A stretch of DNA of 64,000 nucleotides from Rhodospirillaceae bacterium (lineage in GTDB: Bacteria; Pseudomonadota; Alphaproteobacteria; Rhodospirillales; Rhodospirillaceae): the NCBI GenBank assembly GCA_029245025.1, contig JAQWQC010000031.1, forward strand, positions 62,001 through 126,000, read 5' to 3'. Of this stretch, positions 48,926-59,062 are shown one piece after another (within the stretch, counting starts at the first letter, position 1; every line of letters starts with the position of its first letter). Position numbers and translations under genes: made by a program. The notes below the pieces were generated by a model. That model was not told the origin of the DNA. It made no database searches and saw only the letters and a list, made by a program, of their open reading frames with translations.

Positions 48926-49798
48926 ATGGCCGAATTATCTCCTCTTCGCGTTACCGCATTCTTTGATGAGCAGACATTTACTGTCAGTTATCTCGTGTGT
49001 GAATCGCGAGGAAGAAAGGCGGTGATCATCGACTCGGTGTTGGATTTTGACGCCAGTTCTGCTCGGACCTCGACTAAGAGTGCAGACAAAATACTTGCAG
49101 CGGTTCAGAGCGAGTCCTTGCAAGTCGAATGGGTGCTTGAAACTCATGTGCATTCCGACCATCTCTCAGCGGCGCCATACCTAAAGGCAGAACTAGGGGC
49201 TGCTGTGGCTATTGGCGCACATATCACCACCGTCCAGAGAGAATTTGGTCAGGTCTTTAATCTTGGAGCTGATCTCGCGCGCGATGGGTCTCAGTTTGAC
49301 CGCCTCCTTAAAGACGGCGATGTGTTGCGTGTTGGGGAACTTGATATTAACGCTTGGCATACCCCTGGCCATACGCCTGCATGCATGACCTATCTGATTG
49401 GCGACGCCGCCTTTGTTGGCGACACGCTATTTATGCCCGATTACGGTACCGCGCGATGTGATTTCCCGGGTGGGAATGCGGCGGTTATGTACCAATCAAT
49501 TCAGCGCATCCTAACTTTGCCAGAGGAGACCCGTATTTTTGTCTGCCATGACTATGGGCCTGACGGTCGACCTTTTGAATGGGAGAGCACTGTTGCTGAG
49601 CAACGAGCGGCGAATAAACATATTAAAGAAGGGGTGCCTAAGGAGAAATTTGTCAGTATGCGAACAGCGCGAGACGCCACCCTCGCAATGCCAGCGCTTA
49701 TTCTCCCGTCCGTGCAAGTTAATATTCGCGCTGGCGAATTTCCTCCACCGGAAGAGAACGGTGTTTCGTATCTCAAGTTGCCATTGAATACGATCTAG
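48926..49798 (+). CDS. Metallo-beta-lactamase-fold hydrolase, persulfide dioxygenase/Blh-like
   Basis: The 290-aa product has the metal motif THVHSDH with histidines 74, 76, 79 and aspartate 78, the later HTPGHTPACM and VGDTLFMPDYGTARCDF, and HDYGPDG near residue 210. This order, with PDYGTARCDFPGG, is that of the ETHE1-related sulfur dioxygenase and Blh group, which needs only one iron. It acts on persulfides in known members. Its stop overlaps the stop of a convergent ArsR gene by 4 bases. Confidence 0.82.
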   Translation: MAELSPLRVTAFFDEQTFTVSYLVCESRGRKAVIIDSVLDFDASSARTSTKSADKILAAVQSESLQVEWVLETHVHSDHLSAAPYLKAELGAAVAIGAHITTVQREFGQVFNLGADLARDGSQFDRLLKDGDVLRVGELDINAWHTPGHTPACMTYLIGDAAFVGDTLFMPDYGTARCDFPGGNAAVMYQSIQRILTLPEETRIFVCHDYGPDGRPFEWESTVAEQRAANKHIKEGVPKEKFVSMRTARDATLAMPALILPSVQVNIRAGEFPPPEENGVSYLKLPLNTI

Positions 49799-50112
49799 CC
49801 GGGTTTATTATAACCCTGATCTATGGCTTTGCTTAGGGCGGCTAGGATGATTTGAATTTTGCTCCCTTTCAGCGTGTAGTATATGGTCTGAGCTTCTCGG
49901 CGGGTCATAACAAGACCATCACGACGAAGCCTAGCGAGGTGCTGGGATAATGCCGACTGACCAATCGAGCCGATAGATTCTAGCTCCTTCACGCTGCACT
50001 CACGCTGGCTGAGTCGGCATAAAATGCTCAGGCGGTGCGGATTTCCGATGGAACGTAACACACTACAGGTGTTTTCTGTATCCTTCTCTAAAGGTGCTAG
50101 GTCGTCTGCCAC
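49795..50112 (-). CDS. ArsR-family transcriptional regulator
   Basis: The 105-aa winged-helix protein has LRSIGNPHRLSILCRLSQ and the recognition helix region GQSALSQHLARLRRDGLV. These resemble the persulfide sensors BigR, YgaV and SqrR. Cysteines are at 16, 32 and 39, but I see none near the C terminus where the second sensing cysteine of BigR lies, so its signal is uncertain. Being next to a persulfide-dioxygenase-like gene supports a sulfur link. It diverges from the deacetylase gene. Confidence 0.85.
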   Translation of the reverse strand: MADDLAPLEKDTENTCSVLRSIGNPHRLSILCRLSQRECSVKELESIGSIGQSALSQHLARLRRDGLVMTRREAQTIYYTLKGSKIQIILAALSKAIDQGYNKPG

Positions 50113-50238
50113 ATGCTTTACTCCTATCTCGTAAGGAAGTTTAGCGGGCGATTAAGCCGCAAGAAAAGACCCTGAACGGTATTTGTCTTGAGATTGTATG
50201 TTTAAGATCGTGAAACTCAATTTCAGTGAAGCGCCGCT

Positions 50239-51168
50239 ATGTCCGTACTCTATGTCACCGACGATATTTTTCTCAGCCATGATACCGGCCCATGCCATCC
50301 GGAGAGTATCGATAGGTTGCGCAGCGTCAACAATGCCCTCGCAGACGAAGAATTTAGTGGCCTCTTGCGAAGGGCAGCGATCAACGCGACGGATGATCAA
50401 ATGGCGGCACCCCATTCTGAACAATTGGTACAGGCCATAATCGAGGCTGTACCTGACGATGGGTATCGCCATATCGACCCTGATACGGTGATGTCGCCAG
50501 ATACAGATGAGGCGATACGTAAAGGAGCGGGAGCACTTGTATCTGCTGTTGATGCAGTTGTGACGGGCGAGGCTGCATCAGCGTTTTGCGCGGTACGTCC
50601 GCCTGGTCATCATGCTGAACGCGGCCGCCCAATGGGGTTTTGTTTTGTTAACAATGTTGCTGTCGCTGCTCTACATGCTAGGGCCCAGCACGGTCTGAGA
50701 AAAATTGCCGTAGTTGACTTCGATGTCCACCACGGAAATGGCACCCAAGATATTTTTTGGAATGACCCAGACCTCTTTTTTGCGTCCATTCACCAGTATC
50801 CGCATTATCCGGGGACCGGGGCTTCGGATGAAACTGGAGCTCATGGAAATGTTGTCAATGCGCCGCTTCCGGCTGGAACCGAAGGCGGTGGCTTTCGCAA
50901 AGCTTTCCAGCGAGATATTTTACCAGCTCTCGACACCTTCGCGCCAGATTTTGTACTTATTTCTGCTGGTTTTGATGCTCATAAGGATGATCCTCTGTCG
51001 GATATGGGGTTGGAAGAGGATGATTTTTTCTGGGCTACCCGGCAGATTTTAGCCGCCGCACACCTCCACGCAGACGGACGGGTGGTTTCAGCCCTAGAGG
51101 GCGGCTATAACCTACGCGCCCTAGGCGCTAGCGCAGCGGCCCATGTAAAGGCCCTGATGAAAGGGTGA
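50239..51168 (+). CDS. Histone-deacetylase-family amidohydrolase
   Basis: Zinc deacetylase related to class II HDACs, AcuC and acetylpolyamine amidohydrolases. The 309-aa product has RPPGHHAERGRPMGFCFVNN (paired histidines), VDFDVHHGNGTQD (zinc ligands) and SAGFDAHKDDPL (third ligand), and ends with a SALEGGYNL motif. Substrate in bacteria is not known from sequence. It heads a plus-strand run to tlyA, common in Alphaproteobacteria. Confidence 0.92.
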   Translation: MSVLYVTDDIFLSHDTGPCHPESIDRLRSVNNALADEEFSGLLRRAAINATDDQMAAPHSEQLVQAIIEAVPDDGYRHIDPDTVMSPDTDEAIRKGAGALVSAVDAVVTGEAASAFCAVRPPGHHAERGRPMGFCFVNNVAVAALHARAQHGLRKIAVVDFDVHHGNGTQDIFWNDPDLFFASIHQYPHYPGTGASDETGAHGNVVNAPLPAGTEGGGFRKAFQRDILPALDTFAPDFVLISAGFDAHKDDPLSDMGLEEDDFFWATRQILAAAHLHADGRVVSALEGGYNLRALGASAAAHVKALMKG

Positions 51169-51196
51169 TGCGGCGTCACAGACGAAAGCAGATACG

Positions 51197-51445
51197 ATGG
51201 CAGAGACGAAAATCCCTAAAGATATTGCAGGCCTAAACTTTGAGGATGCGCTCAGCCAACTCGAAGGCATTGTTCGCGACTTAGAGGCCGGCCAAGTTAA
51301 GCTTGATGAAGCGGTCAAGTATTATGAGCGCGGCGCTCTACTCAAGCGTCATTGTGAAGCTAAGCTGGCTGATGCGCGTATGAAAATCGAGAAAATCACT
51401 GGCCTAGGCGATGCCATGAAATTGGAAGACGTGGAGTCAGAATGA
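51197..51445 (+). CDS. xseB: Exonuclease VII small subunit
   Basis: Small subunit of the single-strand-specific exonuclease VII. The 82-aa product is helical, with FEDALSQLEGIVRDLEAGQ (residues 15-33) and LDEAVKYYERGALLKRHCEAKL, the family signature. The stop overlaps the ispA start by 4 bases, so the two are co-translated, as in many bacteria. Confidence 0.96.
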   Translation: MAETKIPKDIAGLNFEDALSQLEGIVRDLEAGQVKLDEAVKYYERGALLKRHCEAKLADARMKIEKITGLGDAMKLEDVESE

Positions 51446-52365
51446 GGCAGGATGGTGCAGAATCTGCGCCTGGACATTCGCTGACATTTTCCGAAGATCT
51501 GCGGCGCGTTGCAGACTCGCTCAATGCGTGCGTTGATGAGTTGCTCCCGTTGCCAGACGGACCCGAACAACGAGTTGTCGAAGCCATGCGTTATAGTGCG
51601 CTCAATGGCGGCAAGCGATTGCGGCCTTTTCTGACAATTGCCAGCGCAGATTTATTCGAAGTGCCACGCGCGCACTCTTTACGGGCTGGTGCGGCAGTGG
51701 AGATGGTGCACTGCTATTCTCTCATTCATGATGACCTTCCGGCGATGGATGATGATGACATGCGCCGTGGCCGTCCCACATGTCACAAAGCTTTTGACGA
51801 GGCCACGGCGATCCTTGCGGGTGACGCGCTTCTCACCCAGGCGTTTTCGGTTTTGAGCGACGATGCCACCCATCCGAATGGTGATACGCGGGCCAAGATT
51901 ATCGCCACACTCGCTGACGCTGCAGGTGCAGCGGGTATGGTCGGTGGTCAGATGCTCGATCTTATGGTTGAGCAATCAGATATGGCTGAGGAAGATGTAG
52001 AGCGGTTGCAAGCGCTCAAGACTGGGCGACTGCTTGCCGCGCCGTGCCTGATAGGCGGGCTTCTCGGCCAGGCGGATGCCGACACGTTGGAGAGCCTAGA
52101 CGCTTATGGGAGCTGCCTAGGGGCAGCTTTTCAGATCACCGACGATCTCCTGGACCTTGAGGCAACAGAGAGCGATTTGGGCAAGGCGACGGGCAAGGAT
52201 GCCGCTGCTGGTAAAGTGACATTTGTTTCGCTCCACGGTCCGGAACGTGCTAGAAATCGGGCGAAAACCCTGGTTGATCAAGCAGTTGCTGCATTGTCAC
52301 GGTTTGGTGACGCTGCAGAACCTCTCCGCGCTGCTGCAGCATTTACTGTCAGTCGACGATCTTAA
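51442..52365 (+). CDS. ispA: Polyprenyl diphosphate synthase (farnesyl-type, IspA)
   Basis: Condenses IPP with allylic diphosphates. The 307-aa product has the first aspartate-rich motif DDLPAMDDDDMRRG near residue 96, KTGRLLAAP, and the second motif ITDDLLDLEAT near residue 231. The chain-length region cannot be read with certainty, so farnesyl or geranylgeranyl product is open. dxs follows 18 bases later, placing precursor supply and prenyl elongation together. Confidence 0.94.
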   Translation: MRQDGAESAPGHSLTFSEDLRRVADSLNACVDELLPLPDGPEQRVVEAMRYSALNGGKRLRPFLTIASADLFEVPRAHSLRAGAAVEMVHCYSLIHDDLPAMDDDDMRRGRPTCHKAFDEATAILAGDALLTQAFSVLSDDATHPNGDTRAKIIATLADAAGAAGMVGGQMLDLMVEQSDMAEEDVERLQALKTGRLLAAPCLIGGLLGQADADTLESLDAYGSCLGAAFQITDDLLDLEATESDLGKATGKDAAAGKVTFVSLHGPERARNRAKTLVDQAVAALSRFGDAAEPLRAAAAFTVSRRS

Positions 52366-52383
52366 ACAAAGGGACGGCACAGA

Positions 52384-54327
52384 GTGGGAACGGACGCAGA
52401 AACGGTCAAGCCGGGACTCGAGACACCGTTGCTTGATCGCATTACAAGCCCGAAGGACATGAAAGATTTGTCCGTAGACGAGCTTACCCAGCTAGCCGAT
52501 GAATTGCGGGCTGATCTCATTCACAAAGTATCTCGCACCGGCGGACATCTCGGCGCTGGGTTGGGTGTGGTTGAACTTACGGTTGCTCTTCACCATGTTT
52601 TTGATACGCCAGAAGATCGCCTGATTTGGGATGTGGGGCACCAATGTTATCCGCACAAAATTCTCACCGGGCGTCGGGACCGGATGTCTACCATTCGACA
52701 AAAGGATGGTTTGTCTGGTTTTACGAATCGGCCAGAAAGCGAGTTCGACCCTTTTGGTGCAGGGCATAGCTCAACCTCTATTTCGGCTGGCCTTGGTATG
52801 GCCGTCGCACGCGATTTGTCTGGTGGATCAAACCAGGTGGTTGCGGTGATCGGTGATGGAGCTATGAGCGCAGGCATGGCGTACGAGGCGATGAACAACG
52901 CTGGCAGCATGGATAGTCGGCTCATCGTTATTCTCAACGATAATGACATGTCGATTGCGCCAGCAGTTGGAGCGATGAGCGCTTATCTTTCGCGACTGTT
53001 ATCGTCCAAGTCTTATCTGAATCTTCGCGAGGCGATGAAACAAATCGCATCTCATTTCCCGAAGACCTTGAAGACGGCGGCCCGCAAAGCTGAAGAATAT
53101 ACCCGAGGCATGGTAACCGGTGGCACGCTATTCGAGGAATTGGGCTTTTATTACGTTGGTCCGATCGACGGTCACAAGGTCGAGCACCTGGTGCCCGTCC
53201 TGAAGAACGTCCGTGATTCCAAAGCAGGTGGACCGTTTCTTATTCACGCTGTGACTCAAAAGGGGAAGGGTTACGCACCCGCAGAGGAGTCCGCAGACAA
53301 GTATCATGGTGTCGCAAAGTTCGATGTGGTGTCAGGCAACCAAGCACAGTCAAAGCCAAACGCGCCGAGCTATACGTCTATTTTTGCCAAAGCATTGATT
53401 GCAGAGGCGGAGGAAGACGAGAAGATTGTCGCCATAACAGCGGCTATGCCAGGCGGCACAGGTTTGGACAAATTTGCCGAACAGTTCCCAGGCCGTACCT
53501 TTGATGTTGGTATTGCTGAACAGCACGCAGTCACGTTTGCTGGCGGATTAGCAACTGAGGGTTACAAGCCGTTTGCAGCTATATATTCAACCTTTCTACA
53601 ACGGGCTTACGATCAGGTTGTGCATGACGTTGCCGTACAGAATTTACCGGTTCGCTTTGCCATAGATCGTGCGGGCTACGTCGGGGCGGATGGTTGCACC
53701 CACCAGGGTGCATTTGACCTTGCGTATTTGAGTTGCTTGCCCAATTTCGTTGTCATGGCGGCAGCCGACGAGGCAGAGCTAGTCCATATGGTTGCAACGG
53801 CATCCGCCTATGATAACGGTCCAATTGCGTTCCGCTATCCTCGAGGAGAAGGTATCGGCATTGAACTCCCAGCAATGGGAGAGGTTCTGCCAATCGGCAA
53901 AGGCCGTATCTTGCGACAAGGAACATCTGTTGCACTCCTAAGTCTAGGAACGCGCCTCGGGGCCTGCCTTAGCGCCGCCGATGATTTGGCAGCTCGCGGA
54001 TTGTCGACCACTGTCGCCGATGCCCGCTTCGCAAAGCCACTGGACGCAGAGTTGGTGGCTCATTTGGCAGAGAGCCATGATCTTTTAGTGACGGTTGAGG
54101 AGGGTTCGCAAGGTGGCTTTGGTGCACAGGTGCTGCAGATGCTCGCGGCCAATGGACACCTTGATCGGGGTCTGGCTGTCAGAACGCTTACGATGCCAGA
54201 TGCCTTCCTTGATCATGCTAAACCGGAGGATCAAGTAGATGCGGCCGGACTAGATGCATCTGGCATAGTCCAAACAGTCCTAAAGGGGCTTGGCCAGGAT
54301 GTTTCTGAGCGTCCGGCGAGCGCCTAA
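52384..54327 (+). CDS. dxs: 1-Deoxy-D-xylulose-5-phosphate synthase
   Basis: First enzyme of the MEP isoprenoid pathway; a thiamine-diphosphate enzyme that condenses pyruvate with glyceraldehyde-3-phosphate. The 647-aa product begins at a GTG and has [17 protein letters not shown], the thiamine motif [18 protein letters not shown], and the transketolase-like C-terminal half with [11 protein letters not shown] (near residue 381). Length is normal. tlyA follows 10 bases later. Confidence 0.97.
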   Translation: MGTDAETVKPGLETPLLDRITSPKDMKDLSVDELTQLADELRADLIHKVSRTGGHLGAGLGVVELTVALHHVFDTPEDRLIWDVGHQCYPHKILTGRRDRMSTIRQKDGLSGFTNRPESEFDPFGAGHSSTSISAGLGMAVARDLSGGSNQVVAVIGDGAMSAGMAYEAMNNAGSMDSRLIVILNDNDMSIAPAVGAMSAYLSRLLSSKSYLNLREAMKQIASHFPKTLKTAARKAEEYTRGMVTGGTLFEELGFYYVGPIDGHKVEHLVPVLKNVRDSKAGGPFLIHAVTQKGKGYAPAEESADKYHGVAKFDVVSGNQAQSKPNAPSYTSIFAKALIAEAEEDEKIVAITAAMPGGTGLDKFAEQFPGRTFDVGIAEQHAVTFAGGLATEGYKPFAAIYSTFLQRAYDQVVHDVAVQNLPVRFAIDRAGYVGADGCTHQGAFDLAYLSCLPNFVVMAAADEAELVHMVATASAYDNGPIAFRYPRGEGIGIELPAMGEVLPIGKGRILRQGTSVALLSLGTRLGACLSAADDLAARGLSTTVADARFAKPLDAELVAHLAESHDLLVTVEEGSQGGFGAQVLQMLAANGHLDRGLAVRTLTMPDAFLDHAKPEDQVDAAGLDASGIVQTVLKGLGQDVSERPASA

Positions 54328-54337
54328 CTGACCTCAG

Positions 54338-55084
54338 ATGGCAGGTAATAAAACCCGACTTGACCAGCTCATGGTCGAGCGTGGGCTTGCCGAATCTCGT
54401 ACGCGAGCCCAAGCCTTAATCATGGCTGGCGCGGTATATTCTAAGGAAAAACGCCTGGACAAGCCTGGTCATCAAATTGCCTTTGATGTCGCGCTGACTG
54501 TACGTAGCAAGGATCATCAATGGGTTTCCCGTGGCGGCCTCAAGCTCGCGCACGGCCTCTCACACTTTGAATTTGATCCGTCGGGTTTTACGGCAATTGA
54601 TGTCGGGGCGTCGACCGGCGGTTTTACCGATGTACTCTTAAGTCATGGCGCGTCGAAGGTATTCGCTGTGGATGTTGGTTATGGCCAACTGGATAGTAAG
54701 CTAAGAGGTGATGAAAGAGTGGTCGTGCTTGAGCGAACGAATGCGCGCTATCTTACCGATGAGCATATCTCTGAACAGGTTGGTTTGGTTGTCTGTGACG
54801 CCAGCTTTATTGGCCTTCGTACTGTGTTACCTGCCTCCATGGCGCTCACTAAGTCTAAAGCAACATTGATTGCATTGATTAAGCCGCAGTTCGAGGTAGG
54901 TAAAGGTCGCGTTGGCAAGAAAGGCGTTGTCCGTGACCCCGATCTGCATAATGAGGTGTGTGCCAAGATATCAAGTTGGCTAAACGACCAACCCAATTGG
55001 ACCGTGATCGGGATTACTGAAAGTCCCATTACTGGACCTGAAGGCAACAAAGAGTTTCTAATTGGAGCTAAACGCGCCCCTTAG
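54338..55084 (+). CDS. tlyA: TlyA-family rRNA 2'-O-methyltransferase / hemolysin
   Basis: Methylates ribosomal RNA at cytidine 2'-O in known members; once called hemolysin A. The 248-aa product has an N-terminal S4 RNA-binding domain (TRLDQLMVERGLAESRTRAQ) and an FtsJ-like Rossmann domain (DVGASTGGFTDVLLSHGA; KPQFEVGKGRVGKKGVVRD). Converges on sppA with an 11-base gap. Confidence 0.94.
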   Translation: MAGNKTRLDQLMVERGLAESRTRAQALIMAGAVYSKEKRLDKPGHQIAFDVALTVRSKDHQWVSRGGLKLAHGLSHFEFDPSGFTAIDVGASTGGFTDVLLSHGASKVFAVDVGYGQLDSKLRGDERVVVLERTNARYLTDEHISEQVGLVVCDASFIGLRTVLPASMALTKSKATLIALIKPQFEVGKGRVGKKGVVRDPDLHNEVCAKISSWLNDQPNWTVIGITESPITGPEGNKEFLIGAKRAP

Positions 55085-55095
55085 TCGCCAAGGAT

Positions 55096-56886
55096 TTACC
55101 TGATAGTCAAAGGCGGTGCGTATAGCACACCAGCCTCAGGTCCGCGTGCCAAAGGAGCGACCCATGTGTTGATCGTCTGGGTTAGGTTGACAAGACTTTC
55201 AATCGCGCTTTTTAGGCCGAAGGGGAGAGTTCCTTCTTCGAGAGAGTCTAGGATGCTTTCGAGGGGATCTTTTTGTTTCGGGTAGGGCACCAATCGGACA
55301 AGGTCCTCTGGCGTCAGACCAATCGACACTTTTGTGTGGTCAATTGCGTCGCTCAATCCTCCTAGCTCGTCGATCAACCCGAGGCGTTTGGCATCTGCGC
55401 CACTCCACACACGACCTTTGGCAACGGCATGAATATCCTCGACCGGCATCTCCCGGCCAGCGGCGGCTTTTGCCGTGAAATCCTCGTAGATGGCATCAAG
55501 GCTTCTGTTCACGCGCTCTAGTTCAGTCTTATCGAAGTCTCTTGACGGTGTGAAAATATCGCCATTCTCACCATAGGTCAGTGTGGACCAATTGATACCA
55601 AGTTTTTCCAGTGAATCTTTAAAAACAAACTTGCTAGAGATCACACCAATGGAGCCCGTTATCGTTCCGGGCTGCGCGAAAATAGTATCAGCTGGCATGC
55701 CTATGAAATAACCACCCGAGGCAGCTGCGTTGCCCATAGAAACGACAAAGGGCTTACCTGTTTCCTTGGCTCGGACAACTTCACGCCAAATTGTGTCTGA
55801 GGCGACGTACGAGCCACCCGGGCTATCAACTCGCAGTATAATTGCATCAATATTGTCATCCTCAGCAGCGTCGCGAACAGCTTTGGCCAAAGTGTCGCCA
55901 CCGATTCCTGAATTGCCACCGAATAGGTTATCTTCTGACTGCCCCCGTGCGATGGCGCCAACTGCGTAGATCATAGCAATGCTATGTTCTGCTTCTGGCG
56001 TCTCTTCGGGCAGACCAAAACTAAGGTAGCGCCGTATAGAAACGTTTTTTCCGTCCTCAAAAGAGTCTTCGACACTTTTATCGAATTCATCCCGATAGGC
56101 GAGGTGATCGACTAAGCCGCCATCCATGGCTTCTTGAGCAAGCAACGGGCCGCTTGCCATTAATCGCTGCACTTCATTACCACTGATTTGTCGAGCTTTA
56201 GATATGCCCTCGACGATTTGTTCGAATATGGATCCAAATAGGGTGTCTAAGGCTTCCTTGTTTGGTCCTGATATTTCCGAATTGGTGAAAATTTCCGCTG
56301 CCGATTTATATTCGTAGCGCTGTATCGTGTTTGTGCGGACCCCAATTTTGTCGAGAAACTCTTTTAGAAAGGGCTGTTCAATAGCCAATCCTGTTAGACC
56401 CACTCCGCCGGATGGCTGGAGCCAAATTTCGTCGAATGCGGTCGCCAAGTAATAAATCGTTGTGGCATTACCCAATTCACCACCTAAAGTGTCGCTGTAC
56501 AGCAGCGCCGGTTTGCCGCTTGCTCTAAAATTAACAACCGCATCCCGAATTTCTTGTACCTGCGCGAGCCCAAGGCTTTTTCCACTAATTGTGGCGGTCA
56601 CGGCCTGCACCTTGTCGTCTTTACTAGCCCGCCGGAGGGCGATGACAGCGTCCTGGAGTGATACCTGTCCTGATACGCCAAAGGGTGCAAAGTTTGGACC
56701 GCTGCGGCCTTCTGAGAAACCTGCATCCAGATTCATGGATAAGATCATGCTTTCTGGCTGTGTTCTAGCTTGGTTCGGCAGACTGTCTGTTTTTGTCAGG
56801 AAATAAATAAAGAAACCGCTTAAGACGAGAAACGAAAGTCCGATAGTTGTCAAAATACCAACGAGAATCTTGCCAATTATGCGCAT
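55096..56886 (-). CDS. sppA: Signal peptide peptidase SppA, 67-kDa type
   Basis: Membrane serine protease that degrades cleaved signal peptides. From the ATG at 56886 the product is 596 aa: one membrane segment (about residues 5-29), an N-terminal half with the general-base lysine in RYEYKSAAEIF, and a C-terminal half with the nucleophile serine in NAAASGGYFIG. The long two-repeat form is typical of Gram-negatives. A longer frame to 56952 overlaps aroC and adds no family-like sequence. Transcribed after aroC. Confidence 0.94.
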   Translation of the reverse strand: MRIIGKILVGILTTIGLSFLVLSGFFIYFLTKTDSLPNQARTQPESMILSMNLDAGFSEGRSGPNFAPFGVSGQVSLQDAVIALRRASKDDKVQAVTATISGKSLGLAQVQEIRDAVVNFRASGKPALLYSDTLGGELGNATTIYYLATAFDEIWLQPSGGVGLTGLAIEQPFLKEFLDKIGVRTNTIQRYEYKSAAEIFTNSEISGPNKEALDTLFGSIFEQIVEGISKARQISGNEVQRLMASGPLLAQEAMDGGLVDHLAYRDEFDKSVEDSFEDGKNVSIRRYLSFGLPEETPEAEHSIAMIYAVGAIARGQSEDNLFGGNSGIGGDTLAKAVRDAAEDDNIDAIILRVDSPGGSYVASDTIWREVVRAKETGKPFVVSMGNAAASGGYFIGMPADTIFAQPGTITGSIGVISSKFVFKDSLEKLGINWSTLTYGENGDIFTPSRDFDKTELERVNRSLDAIYEDFTAKAAAGREMPVEDIHAVAKGRVWSGADAKRLGLIDELGGLSDAIDHTKVSIGLTPEDLVRLVPYPKQKDPLESILDSLEEGTLPFGLKSAIESLVNLTQTINTWVAPLARGPEAGVLYAPPLTIR

Positions 56887-56921
56887 GAACTTTGTATCCG
56901 TTATTGCAGACGATGGGGCGT

Positions 56922-58007
56922 CTAACCGTTCTGAGCTTTGTGCCTTAGCCAATGGTCTGCGAGCACAATAGCCATCATAGCCTCAGCTACTGGGACACCG
57001 CGAATACCCACACAGGGGTCGTGGCGGCCCTTGGTCTGTATTTCGGTATCGTTACCGCGAATATCAACGGTTTTGCGTGGACTTAATATAGAACTGGTGG
57101 GCTTGATCGCAAGTCGGGCTACTATGTCTTGGCCTGAGGATATGCCGCCGAGTATCCCCCCGGCTTTGTTGCTGAGAAATTCGACTCCGCCTTCTTTAGA
57201 TATACACATCTCGTCGGCATTTTCTTCACCGGACAGCGCTGCGGCCTCGAACCCAGCACCAATTTCCACACCTTTGGCTGCGTTGATGCTCATCAAGGCA
57301 GCGGCCAAGTCTGCATCTAATTTTCCGTAGATTGGGGCGCCGAGCCCAGCCGGAATGCCTTCAGCGACAATCTCAATAACAGCGCCAGCGGACGAGCCTT
57401 CTTTACGAATGTTGTCGAGATATTTTTCCCAGGTGGCTACCGCTGTTGCATCTGGACAAAAGAACGGATTGTTTTCGGTGCTGGTCCAATCCCAATTGTC
57501 GCGATTGATCTTGTGAGGACCTATCTGAGTCAGTGCGCCGCGAATGGTGATTTGCTCTCCGAGCGCCCCAGCTAAAACTTTCCGCGCTATACCGCCGGCC
57601 GCCACCCGCATTGCAGTTTCGCGAGCTGAGGATCGGCCGCCACCGCGATAGTCCCGAATTCCATATTTTTTCCAATAGGTGTAGTCCGCATGACCGGGCC
57701 GGAATTTTTCCGCAATATCACCATAGTCCTTAGAGCGCGCATCAACGTTCCCGATCATCAAGCCGATTGGAGTTCCAGTGGTCACACCGTCAAAAACGCC
57801 GGACAATATTTTAATCTGATCGGGTTCTTTTCGCTGAGTCGTGAAACGGGATTGCCCAGGTTTGCGTTTCTCAAGCCAGATCTGGATATCATTATCGTTC
57901 AAAGGAATGCGCGGCGGTACGCCATCAACAACGCAACCGATAGCTGGGCCGTGGCTCTCACCAAATGTTGTAAAACGAAATAGGGTGCCAAATGTGTTTG
58001 CAGACAT
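56922..58007 (-). CDS. aroC: Chorismate synthase
   Basis: Last shikimate-pathway enzyme, with reduced FMN. The 361-aa product has [36 protein letters not shown] and QSRFTTQR, all chorismate synthase signatures, and a normal length. fabI lies 8 bases upstream on the same strand and sppA 35 bases downstream, so the three are probably one transcript. Confidence 0.98.
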   Translation of the reverse strand: MSANTFGTLFRFTTFGESHGPAIGCVVDGVPPRIPLNDNDIQIWLEKRKPGQSRFTTQRKEPDQIKILSGVFDGVTTGTPIGLMIGNVDARSKDYGDIAEKFRPGHADYTYWKKYGIRDYRGGGRSSARETAMRVAAGGIARKVLAGALGEQITIRGALTQIGPHKINRDNWDWTSTENNPFFCPDATAVATWEKYLDNIRKEGSSAGAVIEIVAEGIPAGLGAPIYGKLDADLAAALMSINAAKGVEIGAGFEAAALSGEENADEMCISKEGGVEFLSNKAGGILGGISSGQDIVARLAIKPTSSILSPRKTVDIRGNDTEIQTKGRHDPCVGIRGVPVAEAMMAIVLADHWLRHKAQNG

Positions 58008-58015
58008 CTGAGCGG

Positions 58016-58855
58016 CTAGTCTTTGAGGTTCGCGCCGTCAAGAAGGTCGGCAATATCCTGAGCTGACTCAGGCGCCATCATCCCGACCACATGGTATCCA
58101 CAATCCACATGATGAACTTCACCCGTGACACCACTCGATAAGTCGCTAATGAGATACAAGCCAGAACGACCGACGTCATCCAATGTAACGTTGCGATGCA
58201 TCGGCGCATTGAGTTCATTCCACTTAAGAATATAGCGGAAATCGCCAATGCCTGATGCAGCGAGAGTTTTCATTGGCCCCGCCGACATCGCATTCACGCG
58301 AATATTGTCTCGACCTAAATCCGTAGCGAGATAGCGCACGCTGGCTTCCAATGCTGCCTTGGCAACACCCATCACATTGTAATGGGGTACGACACGTTCC
58401 GCGCCGTAATAACTGAGGGTGAGCAACGAGCCGCCATCTGGCATGAGTGCCGACGCACGGCGGCAGACGTCTGTGAACGAGAAGCAGGATATATCCATCG
58501 TTCGCAAGAAATTTTCTCGGCTAGTATCTGCATATCGACCGTTCAGTTCAGCTTTGTCTGAGAACGCGACGGCATGAATGACAAAATCGATTTTTCCCCA
58601 CGTATTGCCAACCTGTTCGAACAGGCTGTCAATGGAGTCTGGATCGGTCACGTCACATGGCGCGATTATATTAGCGTTAACGCTCTCGGCGAGCGGCCTT
58701 ACCCGCTTCTCAAGTGCATCGCCTTGATATGTAAATGCCAGTTCCGCGCCTTGTTTTGAAGCCTGGCGCGCGATTCCCCATGCGATGGATCGATCGTTTG
58801 CCACGCCCATTACCAGGCCGCGCCGGCCAGAGAGAAATCCGGGCTGCCCGCTCAT
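58016..58855 (-). CDS. fabI: Enoyl-ACP reductase (NADH) FabI
   Basis: Final reduction of fatty acid elongation. The 279-aa product is a short-chain dehydrogenase fold with the FabI-specific [14 protein letters not shown] start (residues 16-29), a [22 protein letters not shown] stretch (key tyrosine and the catalytic lysine in GVAKAA), and [16 protein letters not shown]. No other enoyl reductase is in the window. It heads the minus-strand run with aroC and sppA. Confidence 0.97.
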   Translation of the reverse strand: MSGQPGFLSGRRGLVMGVANDRSIAWGIARQASKQGAELAFTYQGDALEKRVRPLAESVNANIIAPCDVTDPDSIDSLFEQVGNTWGKIDFVIHAVAFSDKAELNGRYADTSRENFLRTMDISCFSFTDVCRRASALMPDGGSLLTLSYYGAERVVPHYNVMGVAKAALEASVRYLATDLGRDNIRVNAMSAGPMKTLAASGIGDFRYILKWNELNAPMHRNVTLDDVGRSGLYLISDLSSGVTGEVHHVDCGYHVVGMMAPESAQDIADLLDGANLKD

Positions 58856-58883
58856 ATGACGTCCTGTGTCCCGAAGCTACAAA

Positions 58884-58911
58884 CATATAAACTTTTAGTC
58901 TGATTGCTCAA
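58884..58911 (-). promoter_or_regulatory. Candidate fabI promoter
   Basis: On the minus strand TTGAGC (58911-58906) and TATATG (58889-58884), spaced 16 bases, lie about 28 bases before the fabI start. Both are 4 of 6 matches to the housekeeping consensus. Read by eye only. Confidence 0.35.
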
Positions 58912-58957
58912 ACTATGCTCATCCTACACCACTGAAAGTTAAGGGCAAGACTGACGC

Positions 58958-59062
58958 ATGACCGGTTCACAAGGTGACTCAAAAGAAATGCGCTTGATCG
59001 AGAAATTCGATCCATCGTATTCCAATGCTATCGTTTCGTATGGTTTGCCGAAGGATGCATGA
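58958..59062 (+). other. 34-codon open frame of unknown status
   Basis: An ATG frame ahead of the yihY ruin reads MTGSQGDSKEMRLIEKFD and closes at TGA 59060-59062, overlapping the start of the yihY remnant. I do not recognise it. It could be a small gene or leftover sequence of the lost yihY 5' region. AAGGG lies about 13 bases upstream, too far for a strong ribosome site. Confidence 0.2.
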
